DNA from: JAJKIP01 sp037200685
Lineage (GTDB): Bacteria > Bacteroidota > Bacteroidia > Chitinophagales > Chitinophagaceae
DNA length: 64,000 nucleotides
NCBI GenBank assembly: GCA_037200685.1
Contig: JBBCIG010000002.1
Span: 1 to 64,000 of the forward strand
Direction of reading: 5' to 3'
Below are positions 1 through 9,521 of this stretch, in pieces. Numbering within the stretch: position 1 is the first letter of the stretch; the number at the start of each line of letters is the position of its first letter. The notes under the pieces are model-generated. The model saw only the letters and a program-made list of their open reading frames with translations, did no database searches and was not told where the DNA came from. The translations under genes were made by a program, and so were the position numbers.

Positions 1-432
1 ATGTCAAAGCAAAACGATCAGCGCAGCCAGCAAAGTGAAGAAAAGAAACACATGCAATCACAAAATGGCAATATCGACAAAAGTAAAAATTCCGGCCAGG
101 GAACAACGACAGGTTCCAATGATGGCGATGAGAACAGGAATAAACAAACTACTCAACAGCAAGGGGGAACAGGTAAACAATCCCAGGGCAATAGTTCCAC
201 TTCAAACCAACAAGGCCAGTCGGACACAAGCAAAAGCCCCAAGATGAATGAAGATGCGGATGGTATTGATACAGAAGAACTGGAAGAAAGTGATTTTAAC
301 GAACAGGATAATGACGTTGAAGAAGGCGATGAAAGAAACGATGAGTTAGATCAACAAGATGGTGATAGTGATCAAAATAAAAACGGTAAGAAAAAAGATC
401 AAACAAAGGCGGGTTTTAATAACCGGTTTTAA
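1..432 (+). CDS. acidic low-complexity disordered protein
   Basis: Unrecognised 143-residue protein. The first two thirds are almost entirely Gln, Asn, Ser, Gly, Lys and Asp; the stretch after about residue 80 is strongly acidic (Glu/Asp clusters such as DTEELEESDFNEQD); the C-terminus is basic. There is no signal peptide, membrane segment or recognisable fold, so it is probably intrinsically disordered and soluble. The ATG is the first base of the window, so a longer N-terminus upstream cannot be excluded. A strong hairpin follows the stop codon and probably ends the transcript. Function unknown; small disordered stress-associated proteins of similar composition occur in this phylum, but nothing here proves that role. 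Confidence 0.6.
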   Translation: MSKQNDQRSQQSEEKKHMQSQNGNIDKSKNSGQGTTTGSNDGDENRNKQTTQQQGGTGKQSQGNSSTSNQQGQSDTSKSPKMNEDADGIDTEELEESDFNEQDNDVEEGDERNDELDQQDGDSDQNKNGKKKDQTKAGFNNRF

Positions 433-446
433 TACGATTTTAATTT

Positions 447-483
447 AAAAGTAAGAGCCGCTTATTGAGCGGCTCTTACTTTT
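447..483. terminator. bidirectional terminator hairpin
   Basis: Perfect 16-bp inverted repeat (AAAAGTAAGAGCCGCT and its complement) with a 5-base loop TATTG, with A-rich and T-rich flanks. It lies between two convergent genes, the low-complexity ORF and the histidine kinase, and can serve both. Confidence 0.85.
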
Positions 484-504
484 ATAATGATAAGTTCAGG
501 TTGT

Positions 505-1581
505 TTAAACATTTTTCAAATAAATCTTAATTTCCGTGCCTTTATCCGGCTGACTTTCCAACAGGACCTTTCCACCACTATTCGTTACAATCTCTTTTAC
601 TAAATACAAACCAATACCCGAACCATCCAGGGAATTATCCAAACGGTAATATTTTGAAAAAATGGTTTGATGATTAGCCGGATCGATACCGATACCATTA
701 TCTGTTATAGAAATTACGATATATTGATCTTCACGAGTTGTTTTAATATAAATTTCAGGTTTCCTGTTCGGGGACTTATATTTAATGGAGTTGTTGAGAA
801 GGTTATAAATAATACTCCTTAATTTTCTCCTGGAAAAAGTGACTTGCGAAACTTCAATTTGACTTCTTATAACCGCTCCCGAAGATTTAATATCATCACT
901 AAGTGTGAGGCGGACATCTTCCAGGATATGTTCGAAATTTAAAAGTTCGACATGAGATTTATATTTATGTTCCTGCTCCCTTGTCTCACTCAACTCCTGG
1001 ATTAGGTTTTTCATTTTAGTCAGGGCTCTTTCTACTATATTCAAAAGGGATTCAAAACCTTCTTTATTTGTAAGGCCCATTGCTTTAAATTGGTCAATCG
1101 CAAGTATCATACTGGACAAAGGGTTCCTGATGTCGTGGGAAAGTGTATCCAGCAATGTTTCATGATCGGAAATTAATTTCTCCTGTTCTTTTAAATCTTT
1201 TATCCGGTAAGTTATTTCAATAAAAGTGGACGATGACCCCGTTTGCTTTATTGTCCTTTTGCTTTATGTAGGGAATAATATTCATCTGGTACCAACGCAT
1301 ATCAGATGTTTGAATTTCTTTTTCAAGAATTTCGTTAGAGTCAATTACCGTTTGAATATTTTCCAAAAACGAAGGGAAGCGAAAATTATCGTGTATGGCT
1401 GCTATCGGTCTGCCCAGGTCAGTCATAGCAAATCAAACTGCTTCATGGCCGGCGGGGTGAATTTTCGTAACAGCAGGTTTGCGTCAATAAATAATTGTGG
1501 TATTATCGTATTCCTGAAATAATTTTCCAGTTCATCATTGTGTTCAATAAGGTCTTCAATTATTTCCTCATTCGTAGGCAT
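505..1581 (-). CDS. PAS sensor histidine kinase (frameshifted)
   Basis: Sensor histidine kinase of about 358 residues, read across two frameshifts (near 1430 and 1215). The N-terminal part from ATG 1581 contains a PAS-like region (RKFTPPAMKQFDL, then TDLGRPIAAI). The kinase core has the phospho-acceptor H-box SHDIRNPLSS (His near residue 148), the N-box LLNNSIKY, the G1 box DNGIGID and the G2 box GSGIGLYLVKEI. No membrane segment is visible, so it is likely cytoplasmic. The start is supported by a purine-rich ribosome site (GGGAGGAGAG) upstream. No response regulator is adjacent, so its partner is unknown. The PAS tract resembles CheR-associated PAS domains, but no CheR domain is present. Confidence 0.8.
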
Positions 1582-1686
1582 ACTCTTACTCTCCTCCCGT
1601 GTAAGATAGACTTAAATGAATAAATGGGGGCAAAGAGAGTAATTCTGAAAGTTATTGGAAGCGGCAAACTTCGGGGTCTTCGACAA

Positions 1687-1752
1687 ATGCTGAATAGAAT
1701 TACAGAACGTACAAGAGTGCGACGCAACGAAGCTGATAGTAGTACTGCAGTT
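1687..1752 (+). repeat. dispersed repeat R1, copy 1
   Basis: Copy of the 13-member intergenic family (see findings). It carries the core GAGTGCGACGCAAC preceded by GAACGTACAA and followed by GAAGCTGATAGTAG. It fills most of the 186-base gap between the histidine kinase start and the NagB-LmbE end. Confidence 0.8.
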
Positions 1753-1767
1753 AAGCAAATAATAAAA

Positions 1768-3713
1768 TCAATACTTCCACCTCACAAAAGCTTCCATGCC
1801 CGCATAATGTGTTAATCCTAATCCTGCATATAATTGAGCGGTGGCTGCATTTCTTTCTTCGGCCCTTTGCCAGAACTCTCTTGAATCACTTCCCTGGAAG
1901 GGTACCATATCTTTTTGTGATTGGTGAATAAAAATACCAAAACGTTTCGCCATTACCTGGTCGGGGCTCATCGGTATCGCCATTTCAATTTCTTCGATGT
2001 TCCACTCCTGCCAGGCGCCTTTGTATAACCACAACCAGCAATCGCTGATCCATTCATCGCCTGCTTTTTTTCCACGGGACCCTGCGGAAATTCTTTTCAA
2101 TGCTTCGAGTACGATGTTGAAACAAACGATATGCGTTCCATGCGGGTCGGCGAAGTCACCGGCACAATATACCTGGTGAGGTTTTATTTTTCGCAGCAAC
2201 TCCATAGTGATCTTTATATCTTTTTCACTCATCGGTTTTTTCTCCACCGTACCTGTTTCATAAAACGGGAGATTGAGAAAATGAATATTCTCTTCTTTGA
2301 TACCGATATAACGGCAGGTAGCTTTCGCTTCACAACGGCGTATCAATCCTTTGATGGAACGAAGTATCGGTGTATCTACCTGGTCGGATTTTTTTGCGGC
2401 GATAAATTTTCTTGCATTGTCCTAATACTTTTCCTGATTTGCTGGTATCAATACCAACGATCTCTTCGAAGCCGACGGCGAAATCTAAAAACCGTGTTAC
2501 AAATTCATCGGTCACTGCGATGTTACCGGAAGTCTGGTAACCCACATGCACATCATTGCCCTGGTCGTGCAAACGCTGAAACGTACCGCCCATGCTAATA
2601 ATATCATCATCAGGATGCGGGGAAAAAATGACAACCCTTTTTGGATAAGGCGCCGGACGTTCGGGATGACCGGGTATAACCGTGTTGGGTTTGCCTGCGG
2701 GCCAACCGGTGATAGTATCCCGCAACATATAATATACCTGCAGGTTGATCTCGTATGCATCACCTTTTTCTACCAGCAAATCGCTTAACCCATATTCATT
2801 GTAATCCGTATTCGTTAAACTAAGTAATGGCTTTTTAATTTTCAGCGCCATGTTCACTACCGCTTTTTTTATCATCGCAGGTGTCCATTCGCAATCTCCC
2901 CGTCAGCCACGGTGATTTATTTCTTGTTAACTCCGCCGCCGCCGCTTCATCCACGACGAATGAAACATCATCATGGTTTTGCAATAAAGAAGCGGGCACA
3001 TGTTCTGTATCATCTTCTTCAGCCGCCTGTTTGATTACTTTGGCTTTCACAGAACCCCACCCCATCAGGATAATCTTCTTTGCTTTTAAGATAGTGCTGA
3101 TGCCGATGGTAATTGCAAGCCGTGGTACTTCCGGTATATTGGCGAACTCATATGAGTTGGCGATACGTGTAGAATTATCCAGTGTGATCAACCTTGTTTT
3201 GGAATAGATACCGGAACCGGGTTCATTAAAGCCAATATGCCCGTTTATACCATACCTAACACCTGTAAATCAATACCTCCTGCTTCTTCAATCATTTTTT
3301 CATATTGCTGGCAATGCGATTTGATTTCTTCTTTGGGAATTTCCCCGTCGGGGATATGAATGTTTTTGGGATTAATATCAACGTGGTCAAACAAATTTTT
3401 ATGCATGAAGCGGTTATAGCTTTGTAATGCATAATTATCTATCGGGTAGTATTCATCGAGATTGAACGTAATAACATTTTTAAAGCTCAGCTTTTCTTCT
3501 TTGTGCATTCTCACTAATTCTGCATACAACGTTTTGGGCGTAGAAGCCTGTCGCCAAACCCAGCACACATTTTTCTTTTTTCTTTTGCTTTTCTTTTATC
3601 AGCGCCGCAATTTGTTCCGCAACAAAAAAAGAACCTGCTACCTGGTCAGGAAAAATATTCACAGGGATTTTTTCAAAACTGTCGGACAAATCCATCGAAT
3701 GAAACTTCTTCAT
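1768..3713 (-). CDS. nagB: glucosamine-6-phosphate deaminase-LmbE fusion (frameshifted)
   Basis: About 648 residues when read through four or more frameshifts (near 3550, 3245, 2880 and 2440). The N-terminal half is a glucosamine-6-phosphate deaminase/isomerase domain: FNLDEYYPID, HIPDGEIPKEE, LDNSTRIANSYEF and GWGSVKAKVIKQA are family landmarks. The C-terminal half is a PIG-L/LmbE-type domain with the metal-binding signature SPHPDDD near residue 366 and a second conserved segment, AGDFADPHGTH. This long fused form is common in Bacteroidota. It would convert glucosamine-6-phosphate to fructose-6-phosphate and ammonia; the role of the LmbE half (often N-deacetylation) is not established. The length matches the fused family once the frames are rejoined, which argues against a true pseudogene. 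Confidence 0.85.
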
Positions 3714-3995
3714 GGAGTAATTGTTTTATATGCTTACTAATAAAGCCGGCTTTTTATTGTACAAATGTAGAATGAGTTCTCCGAAAATGGTATTAGCCCA
3801 TGCAAACCATTTACGGGTGAATTTATTGGGACCATCTTTATGAAATGACTCGTTCAATTCATCTTTTTAAGTGCATTTCTTAAGCATCGCCAATAAGGCT
3901 TTACTATTTTGCAAGCAATGGGCAGTTGAGCTGGTAAATTTCTATTTTATCGCAGGTCAGTCATTTAATAAAACAATACATCTTTGTAAGAACAA
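3714..3995. other. intergenic region, nothing recognised
   Basis: 282 bases between the NagB-LmbE start and the end of the C10 peptidase, both on the minus strand. AT-rich with no supported ORF, hairpin terminator or dispersed repeat. It should hold the promoter of the deaminase gene, but no clear TAnnTTTG element stands out. Confidence 0.4.
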
Positions 3996-4774
3996 TTATA
4001 GCGGCTTAAAGGTGTACACTACACGCAGCGCATCGTCGTTATTGCGGAGAATTCCTTTGTGAAAATCATACCAGCCATCGGTAGGGCCACCCTGTCCCTG
4101 GTTAGCATGTATCATAAATATGCCGTCTTTATAACAATATCCATCAATAACAAGGGAATGCCCGAAGTCTTTTAAATTAGCGAAATGCAGGAACACCGGT
4201 CGTTTCGCATTCAGTTCCCGGTAGATTACTTTCTCCAATTTTCCCATAGTGTATGGCGCCAACCTATGCCATGAAATGTACCGTTCTGCTTTCAGGTGCA
4301 TAATATTTTTCAAACAGACCAGCAGGCGCCAGTTTATTCATATACCTGTCGGTCCCAAAATCTTTTTGCATGACAAGTGCGGCATAATAATTATACTTCG
4401 CCAATTGATTTACTATCTCTTCCGGTGTAGTTGAATCAATAGTTGTTGCAAATAAATCAAAATTAAATTGTGAGCTATCCATTGTTTCTTTGATCTGGTA
4501 CCCATTTCGGGACGTATATTGAACATGTCCAAATGGTTTTAGCTGATGGAAATAAACGATTTGCGCCAGTGCCGTACTCCAGCAACCTACTCGCAGGGAG
4601 TCTGGTGTATATTTCTCAAACCCACCCATTTGCTGCCAGTGTGTTTTTAACAGGCAGGTCGCTATCCGCCATACAGCTTGTTTTGTCCGGGGAAAAAAGA
4701 AAAGCGGTACAAACAAAACCATATGTAAGCAGGACGAGTGTCAATGCAATGGCGGCTACTTTAATCTTTTTCAT
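3996..4774 (-). CDS. exported C10-family cysteine peptidase (frameshifted)
   Basis: About 259 residues across frameshifts near 4650 and 4280. From ATG 4774 it begins with a signal-like segment (KKIKVAAIALTLVLL). The catalytic Cys is in VGCWSTALAQIVYFHQ (near residue 64), and the catalytic His is in DFGHSLVIDGY (near residue 205), followed by the conserved HANQGQGGPTDGWYD. This pattern is that of the streptopain (C10) peptidases. It is much shorter than classical C10 zymogens: there is almost no room between the signal peptide and the catalytic domain for the usual inhibitory propeptide. Likely secreted or periplasmic. The substrate is unknown. Confidence 0.75.
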
Positions 4775-4864
4775 GCTATTTTTTCTCAAAACAACACAAA
4801 AGGGCCGCCCTGTTATTCTCAGAATACGTTTTGAGAGTAAATATTTATTAATAAAAGGCCGGAG

Positions 4865-6073
4865 TTATTCTTCCGGGAGGTGAGTCATGTATTCTTTGGA
4901 GATTTTCCTTCTATCGCTTTAAAAATTCTATAGAAACTGGCTTCTGAGTTAAAACCACATTCATAAGCAATGCCGAGCATGGAAAGCCTTTTCGCATTTG
5001 GCTCGGCCAATCGCTGTTTCACTTTTTTTTACCCTGTATTCATTTATAAGGTTGCGAAAGCTTTTTTGAAAGTCGCTGTTGATAACGGATGAGACAAGAG
5101 CAGGTGTACTGTTGATCTCCTTTGCCAATTTTTGAAGATTTAGCTCAGGGTTTAGGTAAAGTTCGCTGACCTCCAATGCTTTTATAATATCATCATGTAA
5201 CTGCAGGCTTTTTTCTTCCGGCAATTTTTTTTCTTTTTCCGTGTTGAATAAAATAGGTAATTCTTCCTGCGTCTGTAATCTATCAACAACAACTTTTTTA
5301 TCCGGTAACTGGTAACCCCTGAAACCTAAATAATAAATGAGTGCGGCCAGGTATATAAAAAACAATTGCCAGTGTAAAAAATGGCGGTCCCCGAAATTGA
5401 AAAGATAGTCAAGAAGAATTGAAATGGTTAAGCCTGCGATTAATACACCCATCAATACAGCCACATTTTTCAGCCATGCATAAGTGGGATAATCCGTGTC
5501 AGAAATAGTATTGTACAACCATTGCCTGTATTTTAATAAAAGGCTCAAGCCTAGTCCCCAATAGATAACTGCTGAACCAATCGAAAGAAAGTCTTCTACC
5601 TCCTTAATTGTATTGAAGTAAAAACTATTGGCGATAATATCTTTCGCAGCAGGCCCCTTTTCGGGCAGTACGACGATATAAATAAATAAAGAATAGGCGA
5701 GGGAAATTCCAAATGGTATAAAATGCAGCAGTTTCTTTTTAACTAATTGAAAGCCGGGTTTTATTAAAGAAGAAATATATAGCCAAATCAATGGCTGAAT
5801 AGCAAGATCCAACGCCAGTGGAAAATACCGGAAGACTTGTGTTTGCCAAAGCCCTGTAGTGAAGATTAATATTTTAATGCATAAAAGATTGAAGGCCGTC
5901 AGCAAAAACGAAAGCAACAATTTACTAGTGCTTTTTTTCTTATTAAACCATACCAGGAATGTTATGATAAATCCATGGATAATTCCAACGATAAGTAATA
6001 CTTCAAAAAAGAAAAACGCAGGGGCAATATTTACTTTTTGATTATACAAACAAATTTGAATAATATATCCCAT
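4865..6073 (-). CDS. membrane-anchored AraC-type regulator (frameshifted)
   Basis: About 402 residues. The N-terminal 240 residues contain several hydrophobic helices (for example FFEVLLIVGIIHGFIITFLV and VLMGVLIAGLTISILLDYLF). After a linker (residues ~250-290) comes a helix-turn-helix region (LNLQKLAKEINSTPALVSS, FRNLINEYRV). A frameshift in an 8-T run near 5022 cuts the reading frame; the other frame continues with LSMLGIAYECGFNSEASFYR and ends KEYMTHLPEE, the expected second AraC helix-turn-helix and tail. Family proteins of this layout are thought to sense signals in the membrane and bind DNA directly. The target is unknown. The start could lie slightly downstream, at the GTG before NIAPAFFF. 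Confidence 0.8.
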
Positions 6074-6104
6074 ATAGCCTTACGAAAGAGAATTACAAAA
6101 ACCT

Positions 6105-6112
6105 TATTTTTG
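6105..6112 (+). promoter_or_regulatory. -7 element of tRNA-Ala
   Basis: TATTTTTG matches the Bacteroidota -7 consensus TAnnTTTG and lies 12 bases before the mature tRNA 5' end. The -33 TTTG at the expected distance is poor. Confidence 0.45.
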
Positions 6113-6124
6113 CGTCCCGCAATC

Positions 6125-6198
6125 GGGGGTTTAGCTCAGTTGGCTAGAGCGTTTGCATGGCATGCAAAAGGTCACCGGTTCGACTCCGGTAACCTCCA
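6125..6198 (+). tRNA. tRNA-Ala (GGC)
   Basis: Complete cloverleaf. The acceptor stem GGGGGTT pairs with AACCTCC (one G-U pair). The D arm is GCTC/GAGC. The anticodon stem TTTGC/GCAAA holds the loop ATGGCAT with anticodon GGC. The T arm CACCGG/CCGGT carries the loop TTCGACT. The discriminator is A, and CCA is not encoded. It decodes GCC/GCU alanine codons. A hairpin with a T tract follows directly. Confidence 0.95.
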
Positions 6199-6199
6199 C

Positions 6200-6227
6200 A
6201 AGGTCCTGTTGATCAGGGCCTTTTTTT
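6200..6227 (+). terminator. terminator after tRNA-Ala
   Basis: Stem AAGGTCCTG / CAGGGCCTT (one G-U pair) with loop TTGAT, followed by a run of seven T. It directly abuts the tRNA 3' end. Confidence 0.8.
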
Positions 6228-6336
6228 ATGACCGAATGTATAGTAGATTACTGGTACGAGTTACACCAAAAAAATAACGCATTCCATTTGCTAGGCAATG
6301 CGTTGTATTAAAAATTTACTGTAAGAAAATAAAAAA

Positions 6337-6753
6337 TCAATCTTCCTCTTCTTCCTCTTGCACAACATGCTTCTCCTGGCCATTGGCATTTTTCTTACCA
6401 ACCCATGAAAATAATTTTCCCAGTATCTGATTTTTATGATCGGCTATTACATGAGAAGAAACATTTTTAAGGAAGAAAGGCACCGCTAATTTTGTAAGCC
6501 AGCCTGACCTGGCAAGGATCAATTTTTTCACCACTAAATCAATTATTGAGTTAGCGGTTTTATTCATTATCCAGTTACTGGAATCCCTTGTCGTCATTTT
6601 ACTAACGAAAGAAATAGCTGATTTTACAGGTATTAATTCTTGTTTTATTTCAGCGAGATCCGCACGGACCAATTGTTTTTGAGCCTGCAACAACAATGTT
6701 AACTGTTGCTTTTCTTCGACCAGGTCGTTATATGTTCTGATACGCTTAGTCAT
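6337..6753 (-). CDS. conserved hypothetical, envelope-stress cluster
   Basis: 138 residues. A helical, charged N-terminus (residues 5-45, EEKQQLTLLLQAQKQLV) suggests a short coiled coil. Two mildly hydrophobic stretches follow (SIIDLVVKKLILAR, LTKLAVPFFLKNV), then a very acidic tail ending EEEEED. No known domain. The start overlaps the end of the holin-like gene upstream by 8 bases, so it is translationally coupled to it. YtxH, the holin-like protein and this protein form one minus-strand unit, which suggests a shared role at the inner membrane or in stress. Function unknown. Confidence 0.7.
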   Translation of the reverse strand: MTKRIRTYNDLVEEKQQLTLLLQAQKQLVRADLAEIKQELIPVKSAISFVSKMTTRDSSNWIMNKTANSIIDLVVKKLILARSGWLTKLAVPFFLKNVSSHVIADHKNQILGKLFSWVGKKNANGQEKHVVQEEEEED

Positions 6754-7092
6754 AAATTTTTCTGATAATAAGGTTTCTTATAAATGGAAAAATTATCTTC
6801 TTTCTAAGCAACGCCACGACAAAAGAATAACTAAAAAAGAGGCAGCACCCAATAAAAATCCTGCGACAGGATTTTCTAAAATATTTCCCAGCCAGAGCGA
6901 TAAAGCAACTCCTAGGAACAACAACACTATGAAACCAAGCACACATACCGTAAGCATGGTAATAGCGCCGGAAGCGATGTTTGTCGCTTTCTGCGTAATG
7001 TTCACAACCGTTAAGCGATAAAAAGTATTGGCCAGGTCTTCTACATGGTCCGTCAGGTCAGCCGCTTTTTCTTTAAGTTCTTCCACTTGCAT
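6746..7092 (-). CDS. phage-holin-family membrane protein (frameshifted)
   Basis: About 115 residues. The N-terminus is an amphipathic helix (VEELKEKAADLTDHVEDLA). Two membrane segments follow (ITMLTVCVLGFIVLLFLGVAL and NPVAGFLLGAASFLVILLS). The frame shifts near 6805; the other frame supplies the basic tail LRKKIIFPFIRNLIIRKIYD, which is typical of the family (PF07332-like, often called holin superfamily 3 / DUF1469). These chromosomal members are not phage lysis genes; they usually sit beside YtxH-domain genes, as here. Precise function unknown. Confidence 0.75.
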
Positions 7093-7160
7093 ACAAATTC
7101 ATTTAATGCAAAAAACAAAAATCCAGGCAAGCCGTTCAGCCTGCCTGAATATGATAGCTA

Positions 7161-7430
7161 TTAACTATAGCTTTCTTTGATCTTATTTACTTTGTCTTCA
7201 GCTGCTGCTTTTGCATGTTTGCCTTTTTCTTTCACTTCATCAAGTGCATCTTCCGCTGCTCTTTTTCCACTAGTCCACAGATGGCTAAGATTATCAGCCC
7301 AATCACCTGCCGTGTTTTTAATTTTCTTACGCATATCTTTTCCTTTTTCAGGGGCAATCAATAAACCGATAACCACACCGGCTGCGGCAGCTCCAAGGAT
7401 GCCCAACAATACTTTGTTTCTGGTTGACAT
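7161..7430 (-). CDS. YtxH-domain protein
   Basis: 89 residues. The N-terminal membrane segment KVLLGILGAAAAGVVIGLLIAP is followed by the family-typical EKGKDMRKKIKN and a lysine/alanine/glutamate-rich helix, the usual plan of YtxH (general stress protein) members. It is probably inner-membrane anchored with a cytoplasmic helical tail. First gene of a three-gene unit with the holin-like and the acidic-tail proteins. The C-terminal K/A/E helix resembles apolipoprotein-like stress proteins. Intact reading frame. Confidence 0.8.
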   Translation of the reverse strand: MSTRNKVLLGILGAAAAGVVIGLLIAPEKGKDMRKKIKNTAGDWADNLSHLWTSGKRAAEDALDEVKEKGKHAKAAAEDKVNKIKESYS

Positions 7431-7537
7431 AATCTTATGTTTTAAAGTTAATAAATGAATAAGGATAATATAGATTATAAAAAAACCGTACCAGAAAAGG
7501 TGGAGAAAGGAAAAAAGGTGATGAGGCTTTGTCCCAA

Positions 7538-7553
7538 TCCCGCATTTGCGGGA
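7538..7553. repeat. short palindrome TCCCGCA-TT-TGCGGGA
   Basis: 7-bp perfect stem with a 2-base loop, embedded in a larger near-palindrome starting GTCCC and ending GGGAC, in the intergenic region downstream of the citrate synthase gene and upstream of YtxH. One of several short GC-rich palindromes scattered in this window. Confidence 0.7.
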
Positions 7554-7768
7554 CAGGCTATTCTCTTAAAGATAAGCTTATTGGAACACAGTTACGTTTT
7601 TAAATAATAAAGAGAATTACATTTTTTAAATGACTGTATAAAGGGGAAAAATAGAAACAACTTTATAATTATGAAGATTAACCAGGTATTTAAAATATAG
7701 TTTTTCCCTTCGGAAAAATGCTTTTTTTGCGCATAAAAAATGATGAAATCTTTACAGCAACTTCGAAA

Positions 7769-7840
7769 ATGCTGAATAGCGAACAGAACGTACAAGAGTG
7801 CGACGCAACAGGCGATGCTAGTAGCAATACAGCCGGAATA
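7769..7840 (+). repeat. dispersed repeat R1, copy 2
   Basis: Copy with GCTGAATAGCGAACAGAACG, the core GAGTGCGACGCAAC, and the tail GCTAGTAGCAATACAGCCGG. It is followed by GCACAGCATCCTGCGG, a tail shared with copies 7 and 12. It lies between YtxH and the citrate synthase terminator. Confidence 0.85.
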
Positions 7841-7865
7841 ATGCACAGCATCCTGCGGATAAATC

Positions 7866-7889
7866 AAAAACCCGCTTTATCAGCGGGTT
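7866..7889 (-). terminator. terminator of citrate synthase
   Basis: On the minus strand, the stem AACCCGCT/AGCGGGTT is followed by a run of T. It lies 24 bases past the inferred natural stop codon of the citrate synthase. The shifted reading frame runs straight through it. Confidence 0.8.
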
Positions 7890-7913
7890 CAACTATTGAT
7901 TTTCGTGTGAGGA

Positions 7914-9240
7914 TTAATCTCCCCATATTTCGCCTTCGCCTTTTAAACCATTTCTTTACAAGATCGGTTGTTACAGACTTAGGCCTTTCTAATGCATAGC
8001 CCAGCGCCCTGTCCCAGCAGAGGCTTGCCAATACGCCAAGTGAACGGCTCACCGCGAAAAGCACGGTGTAATATTCATATTCCTTCATGCCGAAGTGTAC
8101 GAGCAATGCGCCGCTGTGCGCATCAACATTCGGCCAGGGATTTTTTACTTTACCAAGTGATTGTAATATCGGTGGTACCACTTCATATATTTTCCAAACT
8201 GTATTTACCAGCGGATCATCCGGCATGTGTGCTTTTCCAAATTCCATTTGTGCAATAAAACGCGGATCTGTTTGACGCAACACCGCATGTCCATAACCCG
8301 GCACTACTTTGCCTTCACTCAATGTTTTTTTCACATAGTCCGCTATTTGCGCCGAAGTTGGTTCTTTCGTTTTTAATTCTTCCTGCATTTCAAATATCCA
8401 CTTGATCACTTCCTGGTTAGCCAAACCATGTAATGGCCCGGCGAGACCGTTCATGCCCGCAGCATAGGAAAGATAAGGATCGGCCAGTGCGGAGCCAACG
8501 AGATGCGTTGCGTGTGCGGATACATTACCTCCTTCATGATCGGCATGAATGGTCATGTACAAACGCATGAGTTTTTTAAATTTATCATCTTCAAAGCCCA
8601 GCATGTGCGCAAAGTTTCCCGCCCAATCCAATAAACCATCGGGTTGAATATGCTCGCCGAATTTATATTTCCTTCTATAGATATACGCAGCGATGCGGGG
8701 CAATCTTGCGATCAAATCCATGCAATCTTCAAACGCTACTTCCCAATAATCTTTCTTGCTTAACCCTTCTGAATATTTTTTCGCAAACTTACTTTCTGTT
8801 TGCAGCGCCATGATGCCGACAACAAACTGTGTCATCGGGTGTGCGTTGATGGGCAATGCTTCGATGGTATGGAATACATGTGTGGGCACATGGCTGCGCC
8901 GTTGCCATACCGACGTTATATATTGTACATCTTCTTCGGTTGGCAATTCGCCAATCAGCATTAAGTAAAATAATCCTTCCGGCAAGGGCTCCGTACCACC
9001 AGGCACTTTTGGCAATTTTTCCCGCAGCTCAGGAATAGAATAACCGCGGAAACGAATACCATCCTGCGCATCGAGCAACGAAGTTTCTGTTACCAGCCCC
9101 GTCATCCCGCGCATCCCTTGGTACACCTGCGATAACTGCACCTGGCCGACAACTTTATTGCCGTTTTCTTTCAATAATGTTTTTATTTCCACTGCAAGTT
9201 TATCTGCCTTTTCCTTAAACCTTTCCTTAATGATATCCAT
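7914..9240 (-). CDS. citrate synthase, eukaryotic type
   Basis: About 442 residues. Condenses oxaloacetate and acetyl-CoA to citrate (TCA cycle entry). Signature segments are HADHEGGNVSAHATHLVG, PLHGLANQEV and PGYGHAVLRQTDPRF (catalytic His residues), plus ITSVWQRRSHVPTHV, the pattern of mitochondrial-type citrate synthases and not of the hexameric gram-negative type. The intact frame extends 16 codons further (to 7864), but that tail reads through the terminator. After SVTTDLVKKWFK the other frame gives GEGEIWGD and a stop at 7914, so I infer a one-base insertion in an A/G run near 7935. No other TCA genes are adjacent. Confidence 0.9.
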
Positions 9241-9521
9241 GTGAGTCGTTTAAAAAATCTGTGACGTTGTTTACAATGAATTTTTATAGTACCAGCTTCA
9301 GTTTTCATGGCATCTTCGTTGCGACGCTCCGTTCATCACCTGTGCAAATGGCATCTTTTTATTTCCTGCGGAATGCGGCAACTCCTGAAATTGGAGGCAA
9401 CTATTAATCGTATACCGAAGTGATAAAGGTACTTAATGATGCCTGCCGGAGCAAGAATTTAGATGAATAAGTTGTCAAATTAGCGCAATCGTTTCCGGCA
9501 ACTTGTCTTATTTGAGAAGAA
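9241..9521. other. intergenic region with partial R1 repeat
   Basis: 281 bases between citrate synthase and lptG. It holds a short, partial R1 copy (9309-9336) and otherwise nothing supported. Confidence 0.5.
9309..9336 (-). repeat. dispersed repeat R1, copy 3 (partial)
   Basis: Only the centre survives: on the minus strand GATGAACGGAGCGTCGCAAC followed by GAAGATG, the sub-type also seen in copies 7 and 13. Confidence 0.55.

Noticed and set aside
3330..3350. TCCCC-GTC-GGGGA near-palindrome in nagB as another inserted repeat
   Set aside because: The encoded residues (HIPDGEIPKEE) match the normal NagB family sequence, so there is no insertion.
4533..4883. Plus-strand ORF over the C10 peptidase, and similar antisense ORFs (for example 1226-1522, 38860-39240, 51948-52322)
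   Set aside because: They lie opposite conserved coding frames, have no family features, and have composition typical of the reverse complement of real genes.
6746..7092. Prophage lysis module, from the holin-like name
   Set aside because: No endolysin or phage structural genes; the YtxH neighbour and the chromosomal context match the common non-phage cluster.
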